Origin: Desulfobacterales bacterium
Lineage (GTDB): Bacteria; Desulfobacterota; Desulfobacteria; Desulfobacterales; UBA11574
NCBI GenBank assembly: GCA_030601485.1
Contig: JAUVTO010000103.1
Location: 1-6,461, forward strand
Length of the DNA: 6,461 nt
Direction of reading: 5' to 3'
How positions within the stretch are numbered: the stretch's first letter is position 1; each line of letters begins with the position of its first letter. The notes under the pieces are model-generated. The model worked only from the letters and a program-made list of their open reading frames with translations, ran no database searches and was not told where the DNA came from. The position numbers and the translations under genes are program-made. Of this stretch, positions 6,443-6,461 are shown one piece after another.

Positions 6443-6461
6443 TGGAATAATGGAATGATGG
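6443..6461. repeat. Start of an 8-bp-period tandem repeat, cut by the window edge
   Basis: After the hairpin the sequence runs TGGAATAA, TGGAATGA, TGG, that is two 8 bp units differing at one base and the start of a third at the last base of the window. The true repeat number cannot be seen. I recall similar GGAAT-rich short repeats between genes in Desulfobacterales, but this was not checked. Confidence 0.5.

Overview
This 6.5 kb window looks like ordinary chromosome from a free-living bacterium, most likely a sulfate-reducer-type member of Desulfobacterota (Desulfobacterales). That placement is an inference. It rests on the mix of gene families, the moderate GC content, and an intergenic repeat whose GTCGTAAAAAGTC-type ends I associate from memory with that group; no database was searched.

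Layout, left to right. Positions 1-353 hold no gene, but they contain a 188 bp MITE-like element (139-326). It has 21 bp imperfect terminal inverted repeats and an ATACC direct duplication at its two edges, and it ends 27 bp before the next gene. polA (354-3032, +) encodes a complete three-domain DNA polymerase I with all recognisable catalytic motifs. A convergent tRNA-Asn(GTT) gene (3225-3300, -) follows. It has its own promoter and a strong hairpin terminator that, with T-tracts on both sides, probably also stops polA transcription. An AT-rich spacer with apparently divergent promoters leads into a rightward three-gene set. Its members are a PPC/DUF296-domain protein (3485-3928), a branched-chain amino-acid aminotransferase of the ilvE type (3956-5017), and a eukaryotic-type UTP-glucose-1-phosphate uridylyltransferase (5030-6427). 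Gaps of 27 and 12 bp suggest co-transcription. A GC-rich hairpin overlaps the last stop codon and is followed by an 8-bp-period tandem repeat that runs off the window.

The genes are housekeeping: DNA repair and replication, translation, branched-chain amino-acid metabolism and UDP-glucose supply. The three operon members have no obvious shared pathway. I see no defence system, prophage, CRISPR array or complete transposon. The most noteworthy items are the small element just upstream of polA with its target-site duplication, the internally repeated structure of that element, the eukaryotic-type UGPase, and the repeat at the right edge.
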